64,000 bases of DNA. Source: Opitutaceae bacterium. GTDB lineage: Bacteria; Verrucomicrobiota; Verrucomicrobiia; Opitutales; Opitutaceae. The notes beneath the pieces were generated by a model. That model had not been told where the DNA came from and did no database searches. It was given only the letters and a program-made list of their open reading frames with translations. The translations under genes were made by a program, and so were the position numbers. The stretch covers positions 62,001 to 126,000 of the forward strand of contig JANQKV010000026.1 in the NCBI GenBank assembly GCA_028280945.1, in the 5' to 3' direction. Shown piece after piece: positions 7,815 to 16,694 of this stretch (position 1 is its first letter; each line of letters begins with the position of its first letter).

Positions 7815-10669
7815 TGTTCCCTCGAATCCAATGTGGTGGTTGGCTGTTGGCGGCAATGTTCGCCGTCACCCCGCTTCCGGGAGCCGACCTGCGCGTGGTT
7901 GAACAATTCACCGAGCATCTGCGAGATCCCATTGGGGTGGATCAGCCTGCCCCCCGGCTGGCTTGGGTGAGCGAAACGGATTCGCGGGGAGTCCGGCAAT
8001 CCGGCTGGCACGTCCGGGTGACCGCGACTGCGGAAAAGGTGGTGTGGGACTCGGGCGAGGTTTTGTCGGATTCACGGCAACGCGTTCGTTATGCGGGAGA
8101 GTCCCTGGACCCTGCGACCACCTATGCGTGGCGGGTGCGGGTTCGCGACCAGGCGGGCCGGTGGTCGGAGTGGTCGGACACGGCCGGGTTCACCACCGGT
8201 TTGTTCGGTGAGGAGGATTGGGCGGGAGCGCAGTGGATCGGTCATGGGGAAGAGGAACGGGACCATGTCCTGGCCAAACGCGCTTTCAAAACGGACCGCG
8301 CTCCCGAAGAACGCCTGGTCGCCACGCACGTCTCGCCCCTCCTGCGCCGGACTTTCGCGGTGGCGCGGAAACCGGTCGAGGCGCTGCTCTTCGTTTCGGG
8401 TTTGGGTTACGCCGACGTAAGCCTTAACGGTGCCTTGGTCGGCGATCGCCGGCTCGACCCTGCGCAGACCAGTTACGATGTGCGCACGCTCTACAGCGGG
8501 TTTGATGTGAGTGATCGGATCACGGTTGGCGACAACGTGATCGCAGTGATGCTCGGCAACGGGTTTTTCGGCCAGGACGCCGCTTGGGGGGTGCCGCGTT
8601 TCAATTACGGATCGCCCCGGTTGCGTGCGGTGTTGCGACTCGCATATGACGATGGCTGGGTGGAGCACGTGGTGTCCGACGAGAGTTGGAAAACCGCGGC
8701 CGGCCCCGTGATTTGGAACAACGTCTACGGCGGCGAAACCCATGATGTCCGGGAAGAGATTCCTGGCTGGGAGGAAGCCGGCTTCGATGACTCCGGCTGG
8801 CGGCACGTGGAGATTTTATCCAGTCCGGGCGGCCGCATGCAGGCGCAGATGCTTGAACCGATTCGCGCGGTGCGGGAGGTGCTGGTGAAACGTTGGCTGA
8901 AACGCGGGGATGCCTGGATTGCGGATTTTGGTGAAAACGTCGTCGGCTGGGTGCGGTTGAAAGTCGCAGCGGAGGCTGGCGCCGTCATTCGGCTGGAACA
9001 GGCCGAGGCGCTCTGGCGCGACGGCCGCGGCATCAACCGCCACTCTGTTGGTGCGTTTGCCACCGGGCTTGACCAGATCAACCTCTACGTCTGTGCCGGA
9101 ACGGGACTCGAAACCTGGGAGCCGCGGTTTACGTATCACGGATTTCAATACGCAGAAATTCGCGGCCTCCCCCGGCCGCCGACGGCCGACACCGCCGTGG
9201 CGGTGGTGGTGAACACGGACCTGGAGCCGCGCGGGAGCTTCAGCTCGTCCGACGAGCACCTGAACCGGATGCATCGGGTGAGCGAGCGCACCTTCCTGGG
9301 CAACGTGCACGGATTCCCGGAAGACTGTCCGCATCGCGAGAAGTGTGGCTGGCTGGGCGATGCCCACACCTCGGCCGAATATGCGATGCTTAACTTCGGC
9401 ACCGCGGCGTTGTGGGAGAAATATCTCGGCGACATCGAATCCAATCTGGTCGAGTCGCGCTCCGGGGAGACCATGACCAACCGCCCCGACTCCAGCTTGA
9501 TGCTGGAATCGGACGGCGGGCCCAGCTGGATGGTGCCGACCTTGGTGGCTCCGGGTCGGCGGGCGGCGATTGAAGCGCCGTTCGATTGGGCCTGCGCTCT
9601 TATCCTCGTTCCGTGGTATCAATATCTCCACTACGGCGACGACACGCTGCTCCGCCGCCACCACGGCCAGATGAAGGACCTCATGGCCTACATGATGACG
9701 CTCAAGGACGAGCAAGGCATCGTGCAAAATGGCCTGGGCGATTGGTGTCCGCCGCGCTGGGACCGGCGCACCAATCCCGATGCCATGGAGTGCGACCCGG
9801 TGATTTCGGCAAATGCCCTGATCATCCAGTGTCTCGACATCCTCGGACAGGTTGGAACCATTTTGGATCGACCGGAGGATGCCGAATCCGCGGCGGAAGA
9901 GGCCCGGGTGTTGCGCGAAGCCTTCAATGCCGCCTTTTGGGTTGGGTCCGAGGGCACGCCCGACCGCTGGTATGGCAGCCAGACGGCCACCGTGCAGGCG
10001 TTGCAGTTTGGCATCGTGCCGGCAGCGGATCGCGCCGAGGCGCTGCGGGGGCTGTTGCACGACGTGCACACCCGCCACGGTGGTCATCACTCCACCGGCA
10101 TCCACGGCCTGCGCTACCTTTACACCGTATTGAGCGATGCGGGACTTGCCGACGAAGCGATGGCGTTGTTGCTCAACCCGGATTTTCCGAGTCCGCGTTA
10201 CGTGATTGATGCGGGGCTCACGACCTGGCCGGAGCGGCAATGGGAGTGGGCGGATTCCGATCAGGAATGGGACCGTTCCCTCAACCATCCGTTCTGGTGT
10301 GGGTTCACCGCCTGGTTTCACGAGGGCTTGGCGGGGATTCGTCCGCGGGCCGATGCCCCGGGCTACGCCGAGTTCGATCTCGTGCCGACGTTTGCGCCGG
10401 GATTGGACTGGATCGAGGTCAGTCATGATTCACCGCGCGGAAAGATTGTGAGTGCGTGGCGGCGCGATGGTGATGCGGTCGTATGGCAAGTGCGAGTGCC
10501 GGCCAATGCCACGGCGCACGTGCGCATCCCCGCGAGGTCGGCCGTCGCGGTTACCCTGGATGGCGGATCTCCGGAGGGGACCGATGGCTGCGAGGTTGGT
10601 GTCTGGGAAGCAGGCCGACTGGCCCTGACTCTCGGTTCGGGCACTTACCAATTTTCCACGCAACCCTGA
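7814..10669 (+). CDS. Alpha-L-rhamnosidase, GH78
   Basis: A 951-residue secreted glycoside hydrolase with a signal peptide (WLLAAMFAVTPLPG). The N-terminal beta-sandwich domains contain LRDPIGVDQPAPRLAW and a jelly-roll region. The (alpha/alpha)6 catalytic domain carries the GH78 signature DCPHREKCGWLGDAH at about residues 504-518. Family knowledge: GH78 enzymes remove terminal alpha-L-rhamnose by inversion. Length and layout match bacterial rhamnosidases. I place the start at 7814, overlapping the araC stop by one base; an upstream ATG at 7751 lies within araC and gives no signal peptide at the N-terminus. GH106 follows 7 nt later. Confidence 0.93.
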   Translation: MFPRIQCGGWLLAAMFAVTPLPGADLRVVEQFTEHLRDPIGVDQPAPRLAWVSETDSRGVRQSGWHVRVTATAEKVVWDSGEVLSDSRQRVRYAGESLDPATTYAWRVRVRDQAGRWSEWSDTAGFTTGLFGEEDWAGAQWIGHGEEERDHVLAKRAFKTDRAPEERLVATHVSPLLRRTFAVARKPVEALLFVSGLGYADVSLNGALVGDRRLDPAQTSYDVRTLYSGFDVSDRITVGDNVIAVMLGNGFFGQDAAWGVPRFNYGSPRLRAVLRLAYDDGWVEHVVSDESWKTAAGPVIWNNVYGGETHDVREEIPGWEEAGFDDSGWRHVEILSSPGGRMQAQMLEPIRAVREVLVKRWLKRGDAWIADFGENVVGWVRLKVAAEAGAVIRLEQAEALWRDGRGINRHSVGAFATGLDQINLYVCAGTGLETWEPRFTYHGFQYAEIRGLPRPPTADTAVAVVVNTDLEPRGSFSSSDEHLNRMHRVSERTFLGNVHGFPEDCPHREKCGWLGDAHTSAEYAMLNFGTAALWEKYLGDIESNLVESRSGETMTNRPDSSLMLESDGGPSWMVPTLVAPGRRAAIEAPFDWACALILVPWYQYLHYGDDTLLRRHHGQMKDLMAYMMTLKDEQGIVQNGLGDWCPPRWDRRTNPDAMECDPVISANALIIQCLDILGQVGTILDRPEDAESAAEEARVLREAFNAAFWVGSEGTPDRWYGSQTATVQALQFGIVPAADRAEALRGLLHDVHTRHGGHHSTGIHGLRYLYTVLSDAGLADEAMALLLNPDFPSPRYVIDAGLTTWPERQWEWADSDQEWDRSLNHPFWCGFTAWFHEGLAGIRPRADAPGYAEFDLVPTFAPGLDWIEVSHDSPRGKIVSAWRRDGDAVVWQVRVPANATAHVRIPARSAVAVTLDGGSPEGTDGCEVGVWEAGRLALTLGSGTYQFSTQP

Positions 10670-10676
10670 TTGGCTC

Positions 10677-13600
10677 ATGAACGCTCGTTTGCCCCGCTTC
10701 GTTTGTGCCGGATTGCTCGGCGTGTTGATTGGAACCGTGCCGTTGTCGGCGGCCTCGCTGGAAGAACAATTTGCAAATCCTCCGCTCGAAACGCGGCCGT
10801 GGTGCTACTGGTATTGGATCAACAACCATGCCTCGGCCGAAGGGATCACGGCGGATTTGGAGGCCATGGCCGAGGTCGGCATCGGCACAGCCCTGATTGG
10901 CAACCACTGGTTTGAGGATCGGCCCGGACGAGCGATCGAGGGATGGGAGGTGGATCGAGTTGAGGGCATCCCGGGCGAAGGCGATATTTCCGTGCTCAGC
11001 GATGAATGGTTGGAACTCACCCTTCATGCCATCGCCGAGGGCCGGCGGCTCGGGATCGACATCGGCTTGTTCAATTGCCCGGGCTGGAGCCAGTCCGGCG
11101 GACCGTGGGTGCGGCCGGACCAGGCCATGCGCTACCTGACATGGAGCGAGCAGCGGGTGGAAGGTGGCGGCGAACGCGAGGTGGTCCTGCCGGCTCCGGG
11201 CGAGGATTTTCAGGATGTCGCGGTGATTGCGTTTCCAGCACCGTGGATGGAATCGGATCACTCGGAATTCTTTACTGCCAGGACCGACGGCAGTGTTCGG
11301 CAAGGAGATGCCCTTTTGGATGGGGACCCCACCACCTCCATTACCTGGCCGCGGGAGGCGAAGACTTGGACCATCGATCTCATGTCCAAGAAGCAGGTGC
11401 CGATGCGCAGCCTCACGCTGGTGCCGCATAAGGGTCAGGTGCAGGCGAATGCGCGGCTTCTTTTTAAGAACCACGCCGGCGAGATGGAGTTGTTGCGCGA
11501 GTTTGATTTCGATCGCAGCAACAGCCGCGTGAACGTGGGGCCGGATCCATGGGCGCCGGTGGTGATTGGTTTTGAACGTCAAGGAGCCGAACACTGGCGG
11601 TTGGAGTTCGATGTCGTGCAGGCGCGCGACGCGCAGGTTGGATTGGCCGAAGTCATGCTGTCGGGAGTGGCCCGGGTGGAACGCGGAGCGGAGAAGCAAT
11701 TGGCCAAGCTGCACCAGACGCCGATGCCGATGTTCGACTCCTACCTTTGGCCGGAACCGACCGAGCCGGATCAAGATGTGCTCATGGTCAAGAGTGACCA
11801 GGTGTCGCGGTTGCCGCCACCGGACGCGGCTGGCCGGGTGAGGTGGGATTTTCCGAAAACCGAGGGCGGCGAATGGGTGGTGCTGCGCCTCGGCATGATG
11901 CCGACGGGCGTGACCAATCATCCGGCGGCACCGCATGCAACCGGTTTCGAAGTCGACAAGATGAACCGCGAACCGTTGGCGGCGCACTTTGAGGCGTTTG
12001 TGGGGCGGGTGGTCGATGCCGTGCCGGACGCACATCGCGAGGCGTTTAAATATGTGGTGGCCGACAGCTACGAAACGGGCTCGCAGAATTGGACCGATGG
12101 CTTTGCCCAAAGATTTGTAGAAACCTACGGTTACGATCCCCTGCCGTGGTTGCCTGTATTGAGTGGACGGATACTCGATAGCGCCGACCAGTCGGACCGG
12201 TTTCTGTGGGATGTGCGTCGCTTGGTGGCGGACTTGGTTTCCTACGAATATGTCGGCGGGCTCAGCGATCTGAGCAATGCGCACGGCATGCAGGTGTGGC
12301 TGGAGAACTACGGCCACTGGGGGTTTCCCGGAGAGTTTCTTCAATACGGCGGCCAGTCCGACCTGGTGAGTGGCGAGTTTTGGGTGGGCAGCAACTTGGG
12401 TGACATCGAGTGCCGGTCGGCGTCATCGGCAGCCCACACCTACGGTCACGACGTCGTCTACGCGGAGGCGTTCACTTCCAATCGGTTTTATGAGTGGCAT
12501 CCCTGGGACATGAAGACGCGGGGCGACTGGGCGTTTACCGAGGGCATCAACCACTTTGTCCTGCACCTCTACATCCACCAGCCCTACGGCACCGACCAGG
12601 CCCCGGGTGTCAACCAGTGGTTCGGCACTGAATTCAACCGGCACAACACGTGGTTTGAGCCGGGCAAGGCTTGGATCGATTACCTGCGCCGCTGTCACCT
12701 GCTGCTGCAGCAGGGACGCCACGTGGCGGATGTGGCCTATTTCATCGGTGAGGATACCCCGAAGATGACCGGTTCGCGTCCGGCCGAACTGCCACCGGGC
12801 TTTTCCTACGACTACATCAATGCCGAGGTGATCCTCAACGATCTCACCGTCTATGATGGACGATTTGTGCTGCCGCATGGCACGGGCTACGAAGTGTTGG
12901 TCATGCCTGATTTGCCGACCATGCGCCCGCAGGTGTTGGCAAAGATCGCGGAGTTGGTGAAGGCGGGAGGAACGATCCTGGGCAATGCGCCCACCCGATC
13001 GCCCAGTCGGCAAGACTATCCTGCGGCCGACCAGCAGGTGCGGGCGATGGTGGAATCGTTGTGGGGCGATGAAAAACACGCTCGCCGGGTGGGTGCGGGG
13101 CTGGTGGTGCCGGGTTTCGATCTGAAGTCCACCTTGGCCGTTCGTAATGTGCCCCCGGCCGTGGGCGGCGTGCCGGCCGACGGCAGCCTGTTGTGGACGC
13201 AGCGTTCGGCGGCGGATCGAGAGATCTATTTTTTATCGAATCAGACCGACCGTGTGCTCGAGCTGAACCCGGTTTTCCGGGATGCACGGGGGGCGCCGGA
13301 GTTTTGGCAGGCGGAGGATGGCAAGGTGTTCAAATCAGCGCTCGCCACGCGAACGCTTGACGGGGTTCACGCCCCGGTGACCTTGGCCGCGAGGGAGTCA
13401 GTGTTTGTGGTTTTCCCGTTTGATGAGACAGAGGGAGGGCGCACGTTGTTGGCGGCGGACGTTCCGGTGGAGCGTTCCTCGAGCGGCTTGGTGGCGCATT
13501 TGGACAGGCCCCGGGCTGAGATTTTGAAAGCGGGATCATCGACCGCCATTCTGCGCTCTGATGTGGTGGACTTTGCGGGAATTCAGCTGGCGAACAACTG

Positions 13601-14087
13601 GTCGCTGGAGATCATTCCGCTGGGAGGGGAAGCGCGCCAGGTGGAGCTGGATTTGCTGCAGCCTTGGTCTGCTTTGGACGATTCGCTACTGCGGTATCAT
13701 GCGGGCGAAGGCACCTATCGCGTCGCATTCGAGATGACGGAGGATAAGATCATGCCATCTGTAAACTGGCACCTCGAGCTCGGCGATTTTGGGGTCATTG
13801 CCGAGGTTGTGGTCAACGGGGTGACCCTGCCACCGCATTGGATGCGTTCGAAGTCGATCGACGTGACGCCGCATCTTGTAGTCGGATCCAATGAACTGGC
13901 GGTGAAAATCACCAGCTTGTGGCGCAACCGTGTGTTGGGCGACATGCGGGGCGAGGCCGGTTTTGACCGCGAGGATTCCGCTGCAGTGCTCACGATCGGC
14001 CGGTTCAGCGACCGGCCCGACTTTACCCTGGCAGGATTGGCCGGGCCGGTGGTCCTGCGGCCCGTGCAGCTGGTGCCGGTGGAGTGA
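10677..14087 (+). CDS. GH106-family alpha-L-rhamnosidase-like hydrolase
   Basis: A 1136-residue secreted protein with a signal peptide ending near VPLSAASL. The start of the mature protein, PPLETRPWCYWYWINNHASAEGITADLEAM, split here as PPLETRPWCYWYWIN and EGITADLEAM, is characteristic of GH106. Further matches are LFNCPGWSQSGGPWV and the C-terminal beta-sandwich segment LAVKITSLWRNR. GH106 enzymes are alpha-L-rhamnosidases acting on pectin or other complex glycans. It follows GH78 in the same operon, so the locus carries two different rhamnosidase folds. No strong terminator is seen downstream; a REP-type repeat lies about 50 nt beyond the stop. Confidence 0.88.
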   Translation: MNARLPRFVCAGLLGVLIGTVPLSAASLEEQFANPPLETRPWCYWYWINNHASAEGITADLEAMAEVGIGTALIGNHWFEDRPGRAIEGWEVDRVEGIPGEGDISVLSDEWLELTLHAIAEGRRLGIDIGLFNCPGWSQSGGPWVRPDQAMRYLTWSEQRVEGGGEREVVLPAPGEDFQDVAVIAFPAPWMESDHSEFFTARTDGSVRQGDALLDGDPTTSITWPREAKTWTIDLMSKKQVPMRSLTLVPHKGQVQANARLLFKNHAGEMELLREFDFDRSNSRVNVGPDPWAPVVIGFERQGAEHWRLEFDVVQARDAQVGLAEVMLSGVARVERGAEKQLAKLHQTPMPMFDSYLWPEPTEPDQDVLMVKSDQVSRLPPPDAAGRVRWDFPKTEGGEWVVLRLGMMPTGVTNHPAAPHATGFEVDKMNREPLAAHFEAFVGRVVDAVPDAHREAFKYVVADSYETGSQNWTDGFAQRFVETYGYDPLPWLPVLSGRILDSADQSDRFLWDVRRLVADLVSYEYVGGLSDLSNAHGMQVWLENYGHWGFPGEFLQYGGQSDLVSGEFWVGSNLGDIECRSASSAAHTYGHDVVYAEAFTSNRFYEWHPWDMKTRGDWAFTEGINHFVLHLYIHQPYGTDQAPGVNQWFGTEFNRHNTWFEPGKAWIDYLRRCHLLLQQGRHVADVAYFIGEDTPKMTGSRPAELPPGFSYDYINAEVILNDLTVYDGRFVLPHGTGYEVLVMPDLPTMRPQVLAKIAELVKAGGTILGNAPTRSPSRQDYPAADQQVRAMVESLWGDEKHARRVGAGLVVPGFDLKSTLAVRNVPPAVGGVPADGSLLWTQRSAADREIYFLSNQTDRVLELNPVFRDARGAPEFWQAEDGKVFKSALATRTLDGVHAPVTLAARESVFVVFPFDETEGGRTLLAADVPVERSSSGLVAHLDRPRAEILKAGSSTAILRSDVVDFAGIQLANNWSLEIIPLGGEARQVELDLLQPWSALDDSLLRYHAGEGTYRVAFEMTEDKIMPSVNWHLELGDFGVIAEVVVNGVTLPPHWMRSKSIDVTPHLVVGSNELAVKITSLWRNRVLGDMRGEAGFDREDSAAVLTIGRFSDRPDFTLAGLAGPVVLRPVQLVPVE

Positions 14088-14136
14088 CCACTGCTGCTTG
14101 TATCGTATATTGAACGAACGGCTGTGAGGCAGAGCT

Positions 14137-14201
14137 TGTCGGGCGTAAAGCCCGACCCACGGGGTCTGCGGTTTTATGTGGGGCGGGCTTTACGCCCGAC
14201 A
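14137..14201. repeat. REP/BIME-type inverted repeat, left copy
   Basis: Two 24-nt arms, 14137-14160 and 14178-14201, are inverted copies with one mismatch. Each arm holds its own small hairpin GTCGGGC-GTAAA-GCCCGAC. The spacer is 17 nt. The same unit occurs on the other side of the adjacent transposase-like gene. This is the arrangement of REP doublets mobilised by RAYT proteins. Confidence 0.85.
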
Positions 14202-14237
14202 TCAAATTGCATGCGACAACCGAAACAGTCGTAGTCT

Positions 14238-14795
14238 TTAATCGTTTGGTGAATGTGAGGTGCCTCGGTTTTCTCCCCTCCACCACTCGGGCGGAGGGTA
14301 ATCTTTCGTATCTGCACCGATCCATTCCGTGACCGCTTCATCGCACCACCAGCCGGGCCAAGCTTCTCCTTCGTTGCATATGCCAGCCCGGTAGGGATTC
14401 AACCACATGTAACGCACGACCCCGCTCAACTTATCTTTCGGCCGCAGCCGATGATCGTAGAACCCGGACTGCCACTTCAGATTATGTTTTCGGAGCTTGG
14501 GGCTGAGGCGCCCTTTGAATATGCGGACGGAATCGGAAACGCTCTTCGCTTCCAATCCCACCAGCAGATGGATGTGATCAGGCATGATGACCATCGCGCG
14601 AAGTTTCCAAGTCTCCAGGACCATGGCATGATCATTGATCGCATTTCGAATCTGCGCTCCCGATAAGCCCTGATTTCCTCTCGGAAGAGGGCGCTGTAGA
14701 GTAACTGTGAGAAAATAGTGAGTGCCCGCTATGCTTACCCTGCCTTTGCGCAGGGCGCCGTAACCCGGTTTGCGGGAGGGTTCGGGCATGGTCAT
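14238..14795 (-). CDS. REP-associated tyrosine transposase (RAYT, IS200/IS605-like)
   Basis: A 185-residue protein starting at MTMPEPSRKPGYG. It has the Y1 HUH-transposase layout: YFLTVTLQRP, then the HUH site MPDHIHLLVG, then QSGFYDHRLR and VVRYMWLNPYRAG with the probable catalytic Tyr. Family knowledge: RAYTs are single-copy, domesticated transposases that act on REP sequences. Here one REP doublet lies 16 nt upstream of the start and another 36 nt downstream of the stop, so enzyme and probable substrate are adjacent. The open frame extends upstream to 15068 through the repeat and the next gene, and that part is not protein-like. The gene is intact. Confidence 0.92.
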   Translation of the reverse strand: MTMPEPSRKPGYGALRKGRVSIAGTHYFLTVTLQRPLPRGNQGLSGAQIRNAINDHAMVLETWKLRAMVIMPDHIHLLVGLEAKSVSDSVRIFKGRLSPKLRKHNLKWQSGFYDHRLRPKDKLSGVVRYMWLNPYRAGICNEGEAWPGWWCDEAVTEWIGADTKDYPPPEWWRGENRGTSHSPND

Positions 14796-14811
14796 GAGAC
14801 TGGATGTAACA

Positions 14812-14880
14812 TGTCGGGCGTAAAGCCCGACCCACAGGATCAATGGGGCGTTTGATGTGGGTCGGGCTTTACGCCCGACA
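14812..14880. repeat. REP/BIME-type inverted repeat, right copy
   Basis: Arms 14812-14835 and 14857-14880 are perfect 24-bp inverted copies separated by 21 nt. Each arm has the nested hairpin GTCGGGC-GTAAA-GCCCGAC. The arms are the same as in the left copy at 14137-14201. Together the copies bracket the RAYT gene. Confidence 0.88.
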
Positions 14881-14910
14881 ATAAACGGCATGCCGGAAGC
14901 AGGGAGTCGT

Positions 14911-15090
14911 CTACTTCTCGCTGGTCTGCTGGCGGTCGCGGATGAAAGCGACCGCGAACCAAACCAGCATCGAAACCAGCAGCGTGGTGCGCAGTCCGGT
15001 TTCACCCAAGTGATCAAAAAAGTAGAGCAGGGGGGCGAGGAACGTGCCGACGAGGGCGAGCCATCCAAGGTATTTGAGAGCGTCGTTCAT
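14911..15090 (-). CDS. Small two-helix membrane protein next to NCS1 transporter
   Basis: A 59-residue protein, MNDALKYLGWLALVGTFLAP... ending DRQQTSEK. Two hydrophobic segments, about residues 8-25 and 37-50, are separated by a short charged loop (FFDHLGETG). It starts 9 nt after the stop of the upstream NCS1-type permease, so it is almost certainly in the same transcript. I recognise no named family. Small transporter-associated subunits of similar topology exist in other permease operons, so an accessory role is possible but inferred. Real coding is supported by tight spacing, the sensible start, and charge placement at both ends. Confidence 0.7.
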   Translation of the reverse strand: MNDALKYLGWLALVGTFLAPLLYFFDHLGETGLRTTLLVSMLVWFAVAFIRDRQQTSEK

Positions 15091-15099
15091 GGCGAAAAA

Positions 15100-16494
15100 T
15101 CAGGCGGAATTGGCGGAGGCAGCGGAGCGTTTGGTGAGCACGGCGTAGATCAGGCCGCAGGCAATCCAGCAGGGCAGAGGCATGAAGTGGGCGGCGACGC
15201 CTTGGCCGAACATGAGCCACAAAGCGATGCCGATGGGGATGAGCCAGGCCACCAGCACGTCGAGGTTAAACGCGCGTTTCCAGCGGGCAGCCGGATCGGT
15301 GGGCAGGCCCCATTTCTTGGCAAAGAAGAAATCAACCACGATCACGGCGCCCACCGGTGCGAGGATCGTGCCGTAAAGGCCGACAAACCCGATCAGCTTC
15401 ATGGCAAAGGCCGGGAAAATCCCGGCGATGGTGCAGACGCTGCCGGCGAGAAGCGTTGCCTGCGCACGGGACAACCTGGGCAGGGCGCCCTGGAACGCGA
15501 GTCCCGCACGGTAGATGGTGGGATTGGCGGTGGTCCAACCCGCGATGATCACGCAGATGACCCCGGCCCAACCGATCGCATCAAAAACCATTACCCCCGG
15601 CGGCACACCTTCAGAGGCGACGGCATTGCGCTCGCGCACCCAGTAGACCAGCAGCAGGGCCGCGCACACCCAGGCCACGTAGTGGCCAAGATACATGCCC
15701 GCCGAACTGGCCCAGCCGTAGCGGGGTTTCCTGGCGTAGCGCAGGACGGACATGTCGGCCATGCCGATATGCATGGCGGCGTTGCAGAAGGCGGCGAAAA
15801 ACGCGACTCCCCAGAACCCGATCTTTTGTTCGGTCCCGGGAGCGGGCTCAAGCAGGGTCATCAGGTCGGTTGAGCCCAGTCGCTTCAGCGTGACCAGACC
15901 GCAGGCGACAAAAATCAAAAACATCCATGGTGCCGCGATTGCGCTCATACGGGCGACGAAGGCATACCCCTTGATCGCGACAACGGTCATCAGTCCACCG
16001 ATCGCGATACACGCGACGGTCCAAGCAATGCCGGTGGGCAGCGTGTCGCTGAAGGCCGGCATTTGCATGCTGGGGAAGGGGACACCCACCGCCGTGGCCG
16101 ACACGGTGACCATGGCTCCCGCGAGGAAACAGAAGAGGATGCCGTTGGCGACGTTGTAGAGCGTCACCAGTTGGCGCCCGCAAATTTGCTCAAGCTTGAA
16201 GTAGAGGGTCTGGCGCAGACCGGTGGCGGCTTCAGCGGTGACAAAACGCCAGAACAGGACGGCAGCGAGGTTGCCGACGAGGAGACCGAGCAGGAGATCC
16301 TTCGCTCCCACGCCCCAGGCAATGAAGAGCGGGCCGATCATGAACTCGGTGCCCGCGGTATGTTCGCCGGCATACATCCCCCAGAAGGAGCGGGGGCCTT
16401 TGAGGGCCTTTTCGGGAACGCGCTCGCGTTCGTATTCGTTGACGGTGCCACTCTCGGGGGCGACCGGTTCAGTAGGGGAATCGGACGGAGTCAT
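15100..16494 (-). CDS. NCS1-family permease (cytosine/purine permease-like)
   Basis: A 464-residue polytopic membrane protein with about 12 hydrophobic segments. The N-terminal part, LKGPRSFWGMYAGEHTAGTEF followed by IGPLFIAWGVGAKDLLLGLLVGN, resembles cytosine-permease-like NCS1 symporters, which import nucleobases or related compounds with Na+ or H+. It starts 200 nt after the stop of sulfatase 4 and is followed by a 59-residue membrane protein. Its position inside a glycan-degradation region is notable: the substrate could differ from nucleobases. I infer solute import across the inner membrane and make no firm substrate call. Confidence 0.82.
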   Translation of the reverse strand: MTPSDSPTEPVAPESGTVNEYERERVPEKALKGPRSFWGMYAGEHTAGTEFMIGPLFIAWGVGAKDLLLGLLVGNLAAVLFWRFVTAEAATGLRQTLYFKLEQICGRQLVTLYNVANGILFCFLAGAMVTVSATAVGVPFPSMQMPAFSDTLPTGIAWTVACIAIGGLMTVVAIKGYAFVARMSAIAAPWMFLIFVACGLVTLKRLGSTDLMTLLEPAPGTEQKIGFWGVAFFAAFCNAAMHIGMADMSVLRYARKPRYGWASSAGMYLGHYVAWVCAALLLVYWVRERNAVASEGVPPGVMVFDAIGWAGVICVIIAGWTTANPTIYRAGLAFQGALPRLSRAQATLLAGSVCTIAGIFPAFAMKLIGFVGLYGTILAPVGAVIVVDFFFAKKWGLPTDPAARWKRAFNLDVLVAWLIPIGIALWLMFGQGVAAHFMPLPCWIACGLIYAVLTKRSAASANSA

Positions 16495-16583
16495 GGGGTG
16501 GGAGGTAGAGGAACAAACGAAATAGTTGCCGGAAAAACAATGCTCGAACGATGCGACTCAATCGCGGCCTGACGGCCAATCTG

Positions 16584-16608
16584 CTTTCCCTCCGATGCGG
16601 AGGGGAAG
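16584..16608. other. Hairpin between sulfatase 4 and the NCS1 permease
   Basis: Arms 16584-16594 and 16598-16608 pair over 11 bases with one G-T, leaving a 3-nt loop. There is no flanking T-run on either strand, so it is not a clear intrinsic terminator. On the leftward transcript it lies between the sulfatase stop and the permease start and could be a processing or attenuating structure. Confidence 0.45.
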
Positions 16609-16694
16609 AGGATTCGTGGCATGTTGAGACGCGCATTTGTCATGCTGACGGGCGAGGGCGGCGCGCCGCAGTCCGAGCCGTGGCGCGAGGTGTT

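Noticed and set aside
8816..10426. Minus-strand frame of 536 codons opposite GH78
   Set aside because: It is a shadow of the rhamnosidase frame with no protein family features.
10551..12344. Minus-strand frame of 597 codons opposite GH78 and GH106
   Set aside because: It is antisense to two clear genes and has a composition expected from GC-rich codon bias; no conserved motif is visible.
14796..15068. N-terminal extension of the RAYT protein up to 15068
   Set aside because: It passes through the REP doublet and the 59-residue membrane protein gene, so it is read-through of an open frame.
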